Assembly (NCBI GenBank): GCA_947258625.1
Contig: CAMYJN010000170.1
Span: 1-6,014, forward strand
Direction of reading: 5' to 3'
Source of the DNA: an uncultured Polyangiaceae bacterium
Lineage (GTDB): Bacteria > Myxococcota_A > Polyangia > Polyangiales > Houyiibacteriaceae
Length of the DNA: 6,014 nucleotides
A model generated the notes under the pieces. It was not told where the DNA came from and ran no database searches. It saw nothing but the letters and a program-made list of their open reading frames with translations. The first letter of the stretch is position 1; each line of letters opens with the position of its first letter. The position numbers and the translations under genes are program-made. Of this stretch, positions 1 to 4,880 are shown one piece after another.

Positions 1-86
1 CTTTGATGCTTACTATCCTCCTAATAACGAACTAATCAGCAATTGGGACGCTTCGTTAAGGTGCTCAACCAGGAATTAGGGTCGAT

Positions 87-530
87 ATGAAAACTGTTCT
101 GATCACTGTCGCACTGTTCGCTGCTTCGTCGTGCAAGGCGCCAACCCCGAGTCATATCGACGAAGTTGCCGCCGAAAGTTACATCGTTGAGTGCGCCACA
201 GATTGGGCTGAGTCGGTAGTGACCGGCGATATGTCTAGAAGAAGGGTGTACTTCGCCAACGAGTTTCAAGGGACGGGAATTGATGGAGCTAGATACGATC
301 GAGCCGCAGTGACCCAAGATCACGATCCTTCGACTGTGTACGCTTCGAACGTAATCGGACTCATCGACGTGCGCTTCTTCGGATCAACAGCGATTGCCTA
401 CGGCGAGGAGACTTGGACCAAGGTGAACGGCGAGACAGGACGCTGGATTTGGACAGACATCTGGCTTCACCGCGACGGCGAATGGCAAATCATTGCTGCG
501 CAGGACAACGAAATACGCGTCGCCCAGTAG
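87..530 (+). CDS. Putative lipoprotein with SnoaL/DUF4440 (NTF2-like) domain
   Basis: A 147-residue protein. The N-terminus is a short signal peptide (Lys2, then a hydrophobic stretch to about residue 13) ending in Ala-Ser-Ser-Cys16. This is an imperfect lipobox, so lipidation at Cys16 is likely but not certain. The rest resembles the cone-shaped NTF2-like/SnoaL fold of DUF4440 proteins. It has an N-terminal helix with TDWAESVVTGD around residues 38-48, and a C-terminal beta-hairpin of the form W-T-D-I-W-x(3)-D-G-E-W-x-I-I-A-A-Q-D at about 122-140, the hallmark end of the family. Members are enzymes or ligand-binding proteins and the specific role cannot be read from sequence. The ATG at 87 is preceded by AGGAATTAGG (71-80) at suitable spacing. 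The gene is visibly less GC-rich than its neighbours and carries consecutive AGA AGA AGG arginine codons (237-245), rare in GC-rich genomes, hinting at recent acquisition. No neighbour shares its strand closely, so no operon is evident. Confidence 0.75.
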   Translation: MKTVLITVALFAASSCKAPTPSHIDEVAAESYIVECATDWAESVVTGDMSRRRVYFANEFQGTGIDGARYDRAAVTQDHDPSTVYASNVIGLIDVRFFGSTAIAYGEETWTKVNGETGRWIWTDIWLHRDGEWQIIAAQDNEIRVAQ

Positions 531-538
531 CAATGCGG

Positions 539-573
539 GGCGACCGGGTAGCGAACGGTCGAATCCCGTCGCC
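539..573 (+). terminator. Strong hairpin just after the lipoprotein gene, possible terminator
   Basis: GGCGAC (539-544) plus GGG (546-548) pair with CCC (565-567) plus GTCGCC (568-573). This gives a nine-pair stem with one bulged C and a 16-nt loop, starting 8 nt after the stop codon. It is followed only by TTAAT, so there is no proper U-tract. It may be a weak intrinsic terminator or a 3'-end stabilising stem. An alternative 6-bp stem CGACCG (541-546) / CGGTCG (556-561) is also possible. Confidence 0.4.
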
Positions 574-609
574 TTAATGATGAAAACCAGCCGACACTAC
601 TGCAGGTTT

Positions 610-1008
610 TTACCCGGAATTGGTGCCGCACCCTGTGCGTTGGTGGCGACTGTAGGCGCCATGGCATTCTGTCGAGGGAGGTTTACGATGCCGGACGACA
701 CGAGTTCTAGTATGTTGTTGCAGGAGGAATTCCCTCTCCTCGCTGGAACGGTCGCGTTCCCGCGCTAGTTGCTGCACGAGTCGAATCGCGCGGGCGTCGC
801 GCTCGACGGCGCGGGTAGCCATGAAGTGGCGCCAGGTGCCGGGATGCCAGGTCTTTTGAATCGCCGTTCGCGCGAGCTTTGTGACGAATGCCGAGTCGAG
901 ACGCGTCCAGCACGAGGCGGCTTGGATTTTGACGCGTATTTGACGCGGAGATCTGGAATGGCCTGATATGGGATGACGGTCCCGAGCGCCGGCCAGTGCA
1001 CCTAAGTC
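610..1008 (-). pseudogene. Possible decayed gene fragment, unknown protein
   Basis: One minus-strand frame stays open from 1008 down to a TAA at 610-612 (132 codons). Its middle part reads like a real, charged, mostly helical protein: KIQAASCWTRLDSAFVTKLA, then a segment with TWHPGTWRHFMATRAVERD, then AIRLVQQLARERD followed by an Glu/Arg-rich stretch. The only ATG is internal (822-820), gives just 70 residues and has no Shine-Dalgarno. No ATG, GTG or TTG start lies upstream of it before the stop at 1011. The last 25 or so residues (from about 690 downward) become low-complexity Arg/His/Thr and look non-coding. I do not recognise the family. The pattern fits a truncated remnant whose start and end are lost, but other frames in this GC-rich stretch are also open, so chance cannot be excluded. 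Confidence 0.3.
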
Positions 1009-1313
1009 TCAGTTATCGTTCGTAAAGTGTTTCAAATGTTGGAGTTTACGGAAGCGAAGAAATTGGTCGTCGTAGAGCTCCGAGCCCGACGTATCCGTGT
1101 GGGTCCATCAGGTCGGTTCGATCTTGGCGCCCACACGCGCCTGCGTGGACAAGCAGCCAGAGCCTGGTGCCAATATTGTGGGGGTGCGGACCCGAGGACG
1201 CCGCCCTTCGACGCCATGCCCCACCCGAGCGATCCTGCCCCATTTCAGGACACGACCCGCGTGATAAGTCGGTCTCCACCGCAGTCTACTTTGGGGGCCA
1301 CGTCGATGCGAAC
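1009..1313. other. Intergenic stretch with no supported gene
   Basis: About 300 bp between the possible gene remnant and the structured elements near 1314. Overlapping reading frames exist on both strands, but none has a good ribosome binding site, a consistent codon bias or recognisable motifs. The plus-strand frame opening with GTG at 1027 starts plausibly (MFQMLEFTEAKKLVVVELRA) but degenerates into Pro/Arg/Thr-rich sequence. A short minus-strand stretch reading SELYDDQFLRFRKLQHLKHF lies at about 1026-1085 and is cut off by a stop just upstream. Either could be a fragment of a lost gene. Nothing here can be called. Confidence 0.4.
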
Positions 1314-1367
1314 GTGTGTGGGAGTCGAGCAGCGATGGCTACGACTCCCACAATTTCTCCCACACAC
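1314..1367 (+). repeat. Two mutually exclusive hairpins sharing one arm
   Basis: The arm GTGTGTGGGAGTCG (1314-1327) can pair in two ways. TGTGGGAGTCG (1317-1327) is an exact 11-bp inverted repeat of CGACTCCCACA (1342-1352). It is extended inward by AGC (1328-1330) with GCT (1338-1340), past one bulged A. Alternatively GTGTGTGGGAG (1314-1324) is an exact 11-bp match to CTCCCACACAC (1357-1367). The two pairings compete for the same bases. They lie in non-coding DNA about 45 nt before the terminator-like hairpin at 1412-1433. On the minus strand the same sequence would sit in the 3' untranslated region of the PP2C phosphatase gene. Confidence 0.6.
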
Positions 1368-1411
1368 CACGAACAAATCAGGAACAGACACGCAACACCC
1401 GAGAACATGAT

Positions 1412-1433
1412 ACCCCGTGTTTTCCGGGGTTTT
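1412..1433 (+). terminator. Terminator-like hairpin on the plus strand
   Basis: ACCCCG (1412-1417) pairs with CGGGGT (1425-1430) around a 7-nt loop, followed by TTT and then CTC. An outer GAGAA (1401-1405) / TTCTC (1432-1436) pairing can extend it. The T-run is on the plus-strand side only. As a terminator it would therefore end a rightward transcript, although no plus-strand gene is clear immediately upstream. For the leftward phosphatase gene ending at 1457 it gives only a stem without a U-tract. It may serve as a 3'-end stem for that mRNA. Confidence 0.45.
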
Positions 1434-1456
1434 CTCAATGATCCTGATCGCTCAAT

Positions 1457-2233
1457 TCAACTGAGCCCCATCACCTTGGCGAGGACCACGGTGATGTTGT
1501 CGGGGCCGCCCGCTTCGTTGGCGCTTTCGATGAGCTTGTCGGCGGCGGTCTGCAGGTCTTGATGCGAACCTACGATGCGTTGGATCTCGGCGTCCGTGAC
1601 GGGGCCGCAGAGGCCGTCGCTGCAAAGCACGTAGATATCTCCGATTTCAGGTCGATCGAGCACCGTGTCGACTTTGACGGTGGACTTCATGCCGAGCGCT
1701 CGAACGATGACGTTCTTGAGCGGGAAGTTTTCGATCTCCTCTTCGGAGAGTCGCTTCATCTTGATGTAGTCGTTGAGCAGCGAGTGGTCGCTGGTCAGCT
1801 GCTCCATTTTTCCATCGCGAATTCGGTAGACGCGACTGTCGCCGACGTGTCCGATGAGCACGCCGTCTTCGACGACGAGAATGCCACAGACCGTCGTGCC
1901 CATGCTGTGCATCCGCGGGTCTTTTTGCGCCGCTTCGTGGATGCGAAGATTGGCGAGCTTGATCCCGGTGATCAGGCGGTTCTCCTCGTAGCCGCGCGCC
2001 TTGTCCATCTTGTACGGCCAGGTCGCCTCGGCGTCAGCGCTGGTGGCGCGGAAGAACTCGCGTAAGGTGTCGATGGCCATGCCGCTCGCGACCTCGCCCG
2101 AGGAGTGCCCGCCCATGCCGTCGGCCACGACGTAGAGGTTGTCCTCCTCGGCCAGCATGAAGCTGTCCTCGTTGTGGGTGCGCTTCATCCCCACGTGGGT
2201 ATCCCCAATGGCCAAGACCCGAGCCCGTGACAT
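1457..2233 (-). CDS. PP2C-family Ser/Thr protein phosphatase (Stp1/PrpC type)
   Basis: A 258-residue cytoplasmic, single-domain metal-dependent phosphatase that removes phosphate from Ser/Thr, probably antagonising Hanks-type kinases. All core PPM motifs are present in order: R-T-H-N-E-D (18-23, Asp23), V-V-A-D-G-M-G-G-H (35-43, Asp38/Gly39 for the dinuclear metal site), M-G-T-T (111-114), H-V-G-D-S-R-V-Y (129-136), L-C-S-D-G-L (203-208, Asp206) and G-P-D-N-I-T-V-V (243-250, Asp245). The motif D-H-S-L and a flap segment (about 149-170) lie between. The length matches bacterial Stp/PrpC enzymes, and no membrane segment or sensor domain is attached. The ATG at 2233 follows a purine-rich AAGGGGAAG. 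A sigma70-like promoter lies at 2262-2291. The gene is divergent from the uracil-DNA glycosylase. No kinase gene is in the window, so the substrates are unknown. Family assignment is very secure. Confidence 0.97.
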   Translation of the reverse strand: MSRARVLAIGDTHVGMKRTHNEDSFMLAEEDNLYVVADGMGGHSSGEVASGMAIDTLREFFRATSADAEATWPYKMDKARGYEENRLITGIKLANLRIHEAAQKDPRMHSMGTTVCGILVVEDGVLIGHVGDSRVYRIRDGKMEQLTSDHSLLNDYIKMKRLSEEEIENFPLKNVIVRALGMKSTVKVDTVLDRPEIGDIYVLCSDGLCGPVTDAEIQRIVGSHQDLQTAADKLIESANEAGGPDNITVVLAKVMGLS

Positions 2234-2261
2234 CTTCCCCTTCGAATCCCCCTGGAATACG

Positions 2262-2291
2262 AGATTAGCGACCCGGTGACGGCCAAGTCAA
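2262..2291 (-). promoter_or_regulatory. Sigma70-like promoter of the PP2C phosphatase gene
   Basis: Read on the minus strand, TTGACT (2291-2286, five of six matches to the -35 consensus) is separated by 18 nt from TAATCT (2267-2262). The latter keeps the three most conserved -10 bases (T, A and the final T). Transcription would begin near 2255, giving a leader of about 20 nt that contains AGGGGGA and AAGGGG before the ATG at 2233. This promoter lies within the first codons of the divergent glycosylase if that gene starts at 2276. Confidence 0.5.
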
Positions 2292-3052
2292 CGAATCCGG
2301 CCTATACTCGCTCCGCGGTGCCCAGCGAACCCGAAAACGAGCTTGCCTCGGTGAACGCCAGCGCGCGGGAGCTTCTGCTCTGGGAGGAAAGCCTCGGCGC
2401 TGAGGGTTTTCCAGGGTCGAAGCCGGGCGCGCCGCAGTCGAGAACGGCGGGGGAATCCGCGCGTTCCGAGGCGATGGAGGACTGTCAGGCCCGCCTGAAG
2501 GTCCTGGCCGACGACGCCGCCACCTGCGCGCGCTGCGACCTCAGCAAGGGTCGCACCCAGAGCGTCTTCGCGCGCGGGACGCCGGATACCGACCTGGTCT
2601 TCGTCGGGGAAGGCCCCGGCTATCACGAGGACCAGGAAGGCCTGCCGTTCGTCGGTCGAGCCGGGCAACTGCTCGACCGGATGATCGCTGCGATGGGCTA
2701 CCCGCGCGACGGCGTCTACATCTGCAACGTCGTGAAGTGCCGACCCCCCGAAAACCGGACGCCCCTTCCGAGTGAAGCCGCCGCGTGCGCGCACTTCCTG
2801 GTGCCCCAGCTCGAGCTCGTGCAGCCGAAAGTGATCGTCGCGCTCGGCCGCTGCGCAGCAGAGAACCTGGAGTGCGTGCCACCGGCAGGGCGCTGGCGTG
2901 GCGTCTGGGGAGAGTGGCGAGGCGTGCCCGTCATGCCGACGTACCACCCGGCGTTCTTGCTCAGGAGCCCGGAGTTCAAAAAGCCGGTCTGGGAAGACCT
3001 ACAGGCGGTGCTCGGTGTGCTCAACCGCGAACTGCCGAAACGCGCCCGCTGA
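2276..3052 (+). CDS. Family 4 uracil-DNA glycosylase with [4Fe-4S] cluster
   Basis: Removes uracil from DNA in base excision repair. Cluster ligands are Cys84, Cys87, Cys155 and Cys171 (numbered from GTG at 2276). Their spacing (3, 68, 16) is close to that known for Thermus family 4 enzymes. Active-site motif A is G-E-G-P-G-Y-H-E-D-Q-E-G-L-P-F-V-G-R-A-G (111-130), followed by C-N-V-V-K-C-R-P-P-E-N-R (150-161, Asn151). Motif B is Y-H-P-A-F-L-L-R (223-230, His224). Residues 1-66 form an extension. Its helix A-R-E-L-L-L-W-E-E-S-L-G at about 30-41 resembles one seen before the core in deltaproteobacterial homologues, so it is probably real. The start is uncertain. GTG at 2276 has no Shine-Dalgarno and would overlap the phosphatase promoter. 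GTG at 2318 (residue 15) sits just downstream of a TATACT box (2303-2308) and could be a nearly leaderless start. The gene converges with the secreted protein gene after a 6-bp gap. Confidence 0.95.
   Translation: MTAKSTNPAYTRSAVPSEPENELASVNASARELLLWEESLGAEGFPGSKPGAPQSRTAGESARSEAMEDCQARLKVLADDAATCARCDLSKGRTQSVFARGTPDTDLVFVGEGPGYHEDQEGLPFVGRAGQLLDRMIAAMGYPRDGVYICNVVKCRPPENRTPLPSEAAACAHFLVPQLELVQPKVIVALGRCAAENLECVPPAGRWRGVWGEWRGVPVMPTYHPAFLLRSPEFKKPVWEDLQAVLGVLNRELPKRAR
2303..2308 (+). promoter_or_regulatory. Candidate -10 box for the uracil-DNA glycosylase
   Basis: TATACT matches the -10 consensus at five of six positions. It would place transcription start near 2315, just before the GTG at 2318. 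No -35 element at 16-18 nt spacing is evident; the nearest candidate, GTGACG (2276-2281), would be 21 nt away. Only a tentative call. Confidence 0.25.
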
Positions 3053-3058
3053 TCGCGC

Positions 3059-3391
3059 CTACTTCCGGCGACACGCGCCAAATGCCTTCGGATCACCGTA
3101 CTGCGAGCGTCCGCTGGTCTCGCCGTTCTCGGTCATCCCCGGCCCGACGCTCAGCATGACCGGCGGCTGCGGATCCACGTCCGTCCAGAGCGAGCACTGC
3201 AGCCAATACTCGCAGTCGTTTTCGACGTAGACACGGTGCCGGTAATGCGAGCCCGTCTTCGTGGCTTCGGCCCAGATCTTGTAGCAGCTACGCGCGCTGG
3301 CTTCGCCGCCACCGAGCCGCGGTGCAACAGATGAAAGAAGCGCGAGCACCAAGGCTCCAGTCGAGAGAGCGCCAACGACGGATCTGATCAT
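3059..3391 (-). CDS. Small secreted four-cysteine protein of unknown function
   Basis: A 110-residue protein with a classical Sec signal peptide: Arg3, a hydrophobic core at about 4-23, and a likely signal peptidase I site after Ala-Ser-Ala33. The mature part, about 77 residues, has four cysteines (Cys36, 60, 66, 107) that could form two disulphides outside the cytoplasm. It also has beta-strand-like segments: H-R-V-Y-V-E-N-D-C, W-L-Q-C-S-L-W-T-D-V-D-P, then P-P-V-M-L-S-V-G-P-G. This pattern suggests a small beta-sandwich. Similar small cysteine-containing exported proteins are common in myxobacteria, but I cannot name a family or function. The ATG at 3391 lacks a clear Shine-Dalgarno. The gene lies 111 bp downstream of queC on the same strand, with a hexamer array in between, so it may be read from its own promoter or by read-through. 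The signal peptide and the even cysteine count support a real gene. Confidence 0.7.
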   Translation of the reverse strand: MIRSVVGALSTGALVLALLSSVAPRLGGGEASARSCYKIWAEATKTGSHYRHRVYVENDCEYWLQCSLWTDVDPQPPVMLSVGPGMTENGETSGRSQYGDPKAFGACRRK

Positions 3392-3421
3392 AGGCCGTAG
3401 TCTGCGCCACCGGCCGGGACC

Positions 3422-3511
3422 GTGCCAGTGGCAGCGTCAGTGCCAGCGTCAGTGCCAGCGTCAGTGCCAGCGTCAGTGCCAGCGTCAGTGCCAGCGTCAG
3501 CGTCAGCGCCG
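3422..3511 (+). repeat. Tandem hexamer array (GTGCCA/GCGTCA), left copy
   Basis: Fifteen consecutive six-base units. Most alternate GTGCCA and GCGTCA, giving five exact copies of the 12-mer GCGTCAGTGCCA at 3434-3493. Variant units GTGGCA (3428-3433), two GCGTCA in a row (3494-3505) and GCGCCG (3506-3511) mark the edges. The TGA stop of the minus-strand queC-like gene (3505-3503) is formed by the last GCGTCA unit. The array fills most of the gap between that gene and the secreted protein gene. Open frames through it are low-complexity repeats (Ala-Ser-Val-Pro on plus; Leu-Ala-Leu-Thr or Asp-Ala-Gly-Thr on minus) and are not genes. Confidence 0.95.
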
Positions 3512-4237
3512 GCGATAGGCCTCCCACGCACGAAGGAGCTCCCAGCCTCGCAGCGGGACGTAGAGGAGCTCACCTGGGCGCATCCGCACGGTCTCGCTCA
3601 GCCGAGAGCCGTTCGCGCTCCCGCGCCGAAGGTCCATCAGCTCGCGGAAGCCGAGCCCTGAGCGCAGCGCGGTCGGCGGCTCACGACCGGCGGCCAAATG
3701 CGCGATCGTGGCGCGACCGCAGGCCGCGCATCGGCCGCAGGGAGGCTCGGTCCCTTCGTAACAGGAGTACGCGTAGTCCTCGAGAAGCTTCGGGGGAGTC
3801 GCCGCGATCAGCTTGGCCTTGGTCCAGTGGCTGAACGGTCGGCGAACGCGGTAGTTCACCCCAGGCTGTGCGACCCGCAGCGCCAAGCTCGTCGCGAGCG
3901 TGAACGTGAGCCGCTTGTCAGGCGCCCAGTCTGCAGGGGCCGACATGACGATGTCGTCGTAACCGAGCGCGGCGGCCCGAACGGTCATCACGAGATTTCG
4001 AAGCGGCACCCAGCGATCGTCCTGTTCCTGTTCGCCGAGCCAACGCATGTCCTGGACCGGAATAAGCTGCGGAAACGAGATGCGCAGCTTTTGGTAGCGG
4101 TCGATTTCAGGAGCGCTGTACTGGGAGCCCACGTCGAAGTACACGGCTGCCGGCCGCCCCAGCTGATGCCAGGTGCTCAGGCTGTCGTAGCCCATGCTGA
4201 GCAGCACGATCGTGTTCGGCCGCGCCGCACCGACCAT
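3503..4237 (-). CDS. queC: QueC-like 7-cyano-7-deazaguanine (preQ0) synthase, divergent
   Basis: A 244-residue PP-loop ATPase related to QueC, which turns 7-carboxy-7-deazaguanine into preQ0 using ATP and ammonia. Supporting features in order: a PP-loop L-L-S-M-G-Y-D-S (12-19, where QueC usually has S-G-G-x-D-S), A-V-Y-F-D-V-G (31-37), V-P-L-R-N-L (77-82, the QueC V-P-x-R-N-x motif), H-W-T-K-A-K (137-142), and zinc ligands Cys159, Cys167, Cys170 and Cys173 in S-C-Y-E-G-x(4)-C-G-R-C-A-A-C. Layout and phrases such as Y-F-D-V-G resemble the shorter QueC-like proteins of phages. Unusual points are the Met for Gly in the PP-loop and about 60 residues after the zinc site, longer than the usual QueC tail. 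ATG at 4237 lies 3 nt after the queD stop, indicating translational coupling. It could be a QueC paralogue with a changed substrate. Family membership is secure; exact activity is less so. Confidence 0.85.
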   Translation of the reverse strand: MVGAARPNTIVLLSMGYDSLSTWHQLGRPAAVYFDVGSQYSAPEIDRYQKLRISFPQLIPVQDMRWLGEQEQDDRWVPLRNLVMTVRAAALGYDDIVMSAPADWAPDKRLTFTLATSLALRVAQPGVNYRVRRPFSHWTKAKLIAATPPKLLEDYAYSCYEGTEPPCGRCAACGRATIAHLAAGREPPTALRSGLGFRELMDLRRGSANGSRLSETVRMRPGELLYVPLRGWELLRAWEAYRRR

Positions 4238-4240
4238 CGG

Positions 4241-4597
4241 TCAGTCGCCCCGGTACGAGCACCCGGAGGTGCAGGTTTCGCTCACCTCGATGCAGCTCAG
4301 GATGGGCAGCACCGGTTTCAAACTGCGCCAAATCCATTCGGCCAAAACCTCGCTGGTCGGGTTCTCGAGGCCTTCGATCTCGTTCAGGTAGTAGTGATCC
4401 AGGCGCCGCCGAATCGGGTCGCAGGCCTCCTTGATTTCGGCGAAGTCCACGATCCAGCCAAGCTCCGAATCCGCCTCCCCTTCGACGCAGACCCGAACGC
4501 GATACGAGTGGCCGTGTAGGCGCTTGCACTTGTGTCCATTGGGCACGTTCGGAAGCAGGTGTGCCGCCTCGAAGCTGAATTCTTTCCAGATCTCCAT
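4241..4597 (-). CDS. queD: QueD, 6-carboxy-5,6,7,8-tetrahydropterin synthase
   Basis: A 118-residue member of the PTPS/QueD family that converts dihydroneopterin triphosphate to 6-carboxy-tetrahydropterin, an early step of 7-deazaguanine (queuosine or archaeosine-type) synthesis. It is full length, since QueD proteins are usually about 120 residues. Zinc ligands are His13 (F-E-A-A-H), His28 and His30 (L-H-G-H-S-Y). Cys24 is the catalytic cysteine (H-K-C-K-R-L). G-W-I-V-D-F (47-52), the D-H dyad Asp67-His68 (L-D-H-Y-Y-L-N), E-N-P-T-S-E (78-83) and Glu107 (V-S-E-T) complete the active and pterin-binding sites. The ATG at 4597 suits the family N-terminus, though no Shine-Dalgarno is visible. It is the first gene of a two-gene unit with the QueC-like gene 3 nt downstream. 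The leader contains a hairpin (4642-4670) and a hexamer array. I saw no preQ1 riboswitch pattern. Confidence 0.95.
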   Translation of the reverse strand: MEIWKEFSFEAAHLLPNVPNGHKCKRLHGHSYRVRVCVEGEADSELGWIVDFAEIKEACDPIRRRLDHYYLNEIEGLENPTSEVLAEWIWRSLKPVLPILSCIEVSETCTSGCSYRGD

Positions 4598-4641
4598 CCG
4601 ACGGGGAGTCTGAGCGCTGCGGCGAGCTTGCGCCAGCGAAG

Positions 4642-4670
4642 CCCCGTGGCGACGGAGTCGCTCTACGGGG
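4642..4670. other. Hairpin in the queD upstream region
   Basis: CCCCGT (4642-4647) pairs with ACGGGG (4665-4670), and inside it GGCGAC (4648-4653) pairs with GTCGCT (4657-4662, one G-T pair) across a 3-nt loop, leaving a 2-nt bulge. It is near-symmetric, so either strand could fold, and neither side has a T-run. It lies 45-73 nt before the queD start, where it could be a leader structure, and directly abuts the right hexamer array. Confidence 0.5.
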
Positions 4671-4741
4671 TGTCAGTGACCGTGTCGGTGTCAGTGCCAG
4701 TGCCAGCGTCAGTGCCAGCGTCAGTGCCAGTGTCGGTGGCC
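4670..4741 (+). repeat. Tandem hexamer array (GTGYCR/GCGTCA), right copy
   Basis: Twelve consecutive six-base units in the same orientation as the left array: GTGTCA, GTGACC, GTGTCG, GTGTCA, GTGCCA, GTGCCA, GCGTCA, GTGCCA, GCGTCA, GTGCCA, GTGTCG, GTGGCC. The central 30 bp (4700-4729) is identical to sequence in the left array. The units are more varied than on the left. The array sits between queD and the HEAT-repeat gene, outside any supported coding sequence. Confidence 0.9.
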
Positions 4742-4772
4742 GGGGCCGGGAACGAGAACCGGAGCGATTCGC

Positions 4773-4880
4773 ATGGAGCTCGCGGCCAATTGGGGGTTCG
4801 TCGCTGCACTCGCTATCCTTGAATCAGTAACGTGGCGCACAACTCGGATACGGACGTGGATACGCTCGAGCTTTGCTTGA
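4773..4880 (+). CDS. Possible small ORF overlapping the HEAT gene start
   Basis: ATG at 4773 with GGAG (4761-4764) eight bases upstream opens a 35-codon frame. It starts MELAANWGFVAALAILESVT and ends in an Arg/Trp/Thr-rich tail with TGA at 4878-4880. The first half is hydrophobic and could be a short membrane segment. It has the best Shine-Dalgarno in this part of the window, whereas the HEAT gene start at 4832, inside it in another frame, has none. It may be a leader peptide, a coincidence, or the original N-terminus of the downstream gene separated by a frameshift. Evidence is thin. Confidence 0.2.
   Translation: MELAANWGFVAALAILESVTWRTTRIRTWIRSSFA
4790..4819 (+). promoter_or_regulatory. 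Candidate promoter for the HEAT-repeat gene
   Basis: TTGGGG (4790-4795) and TATCCT (4814-4819) lie 18 nt apart. Transcription would start near 4826, leaving almost no leader before the GTG at 4832, which would fit the absence of a Shine-Dalgarno. The -35 match is only three of six, so this is tentative. Confidence 0.25.

Noticed and set aside
549..571. Sequence resembling a tRNA T-arm (ACGG-TCGAATC-CCGT)
   Set aside because: The loop lacks one T of the TTCRANY pattern, and no D-arm, anticodon arm or acceptor stem can be drawn around it. It is better explained as part of the larger 539-573 hairpin.
722..760. Adjacent inverted repeats: AGGAG/CTCCT around GGAATTCC (722-740) and GGAACG/CGTTCC (745-760)
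   Set aside because: Short stems with no T-run. They lie within the possible minus-strand remnant where they encode charged residues, so there is no basis to call a terminator or operator.
2288..2947. Minus-strand open frame of 219 codons opposite the uracil-DNA glycosylase
   Set aside because: The plus strand carries all family 4 glycosylase motifs; the antisense frame is a GC-bias shadow.
3422..3511. CRISPR array
   Set aside because: The repeats are contiguous hexamers without unique spacers, and no cas genes are present.
3698..4519. Plus-strand open frame of 273 codons across queC and queD
   Set aside because: It lies antisense to two genes with clear family motifs and is Arg/Ala/Val-rich with no motifs of its own.
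4598..4670. preQ1 riboswitch upstream of queD
   Set aside because: The only clear structure is a 12-bp-type hairpin. I could not find the compact pseudoknot with an A-rich tail pairing into the loop and overlapping a ribosome binding site that preQ1 classes show.
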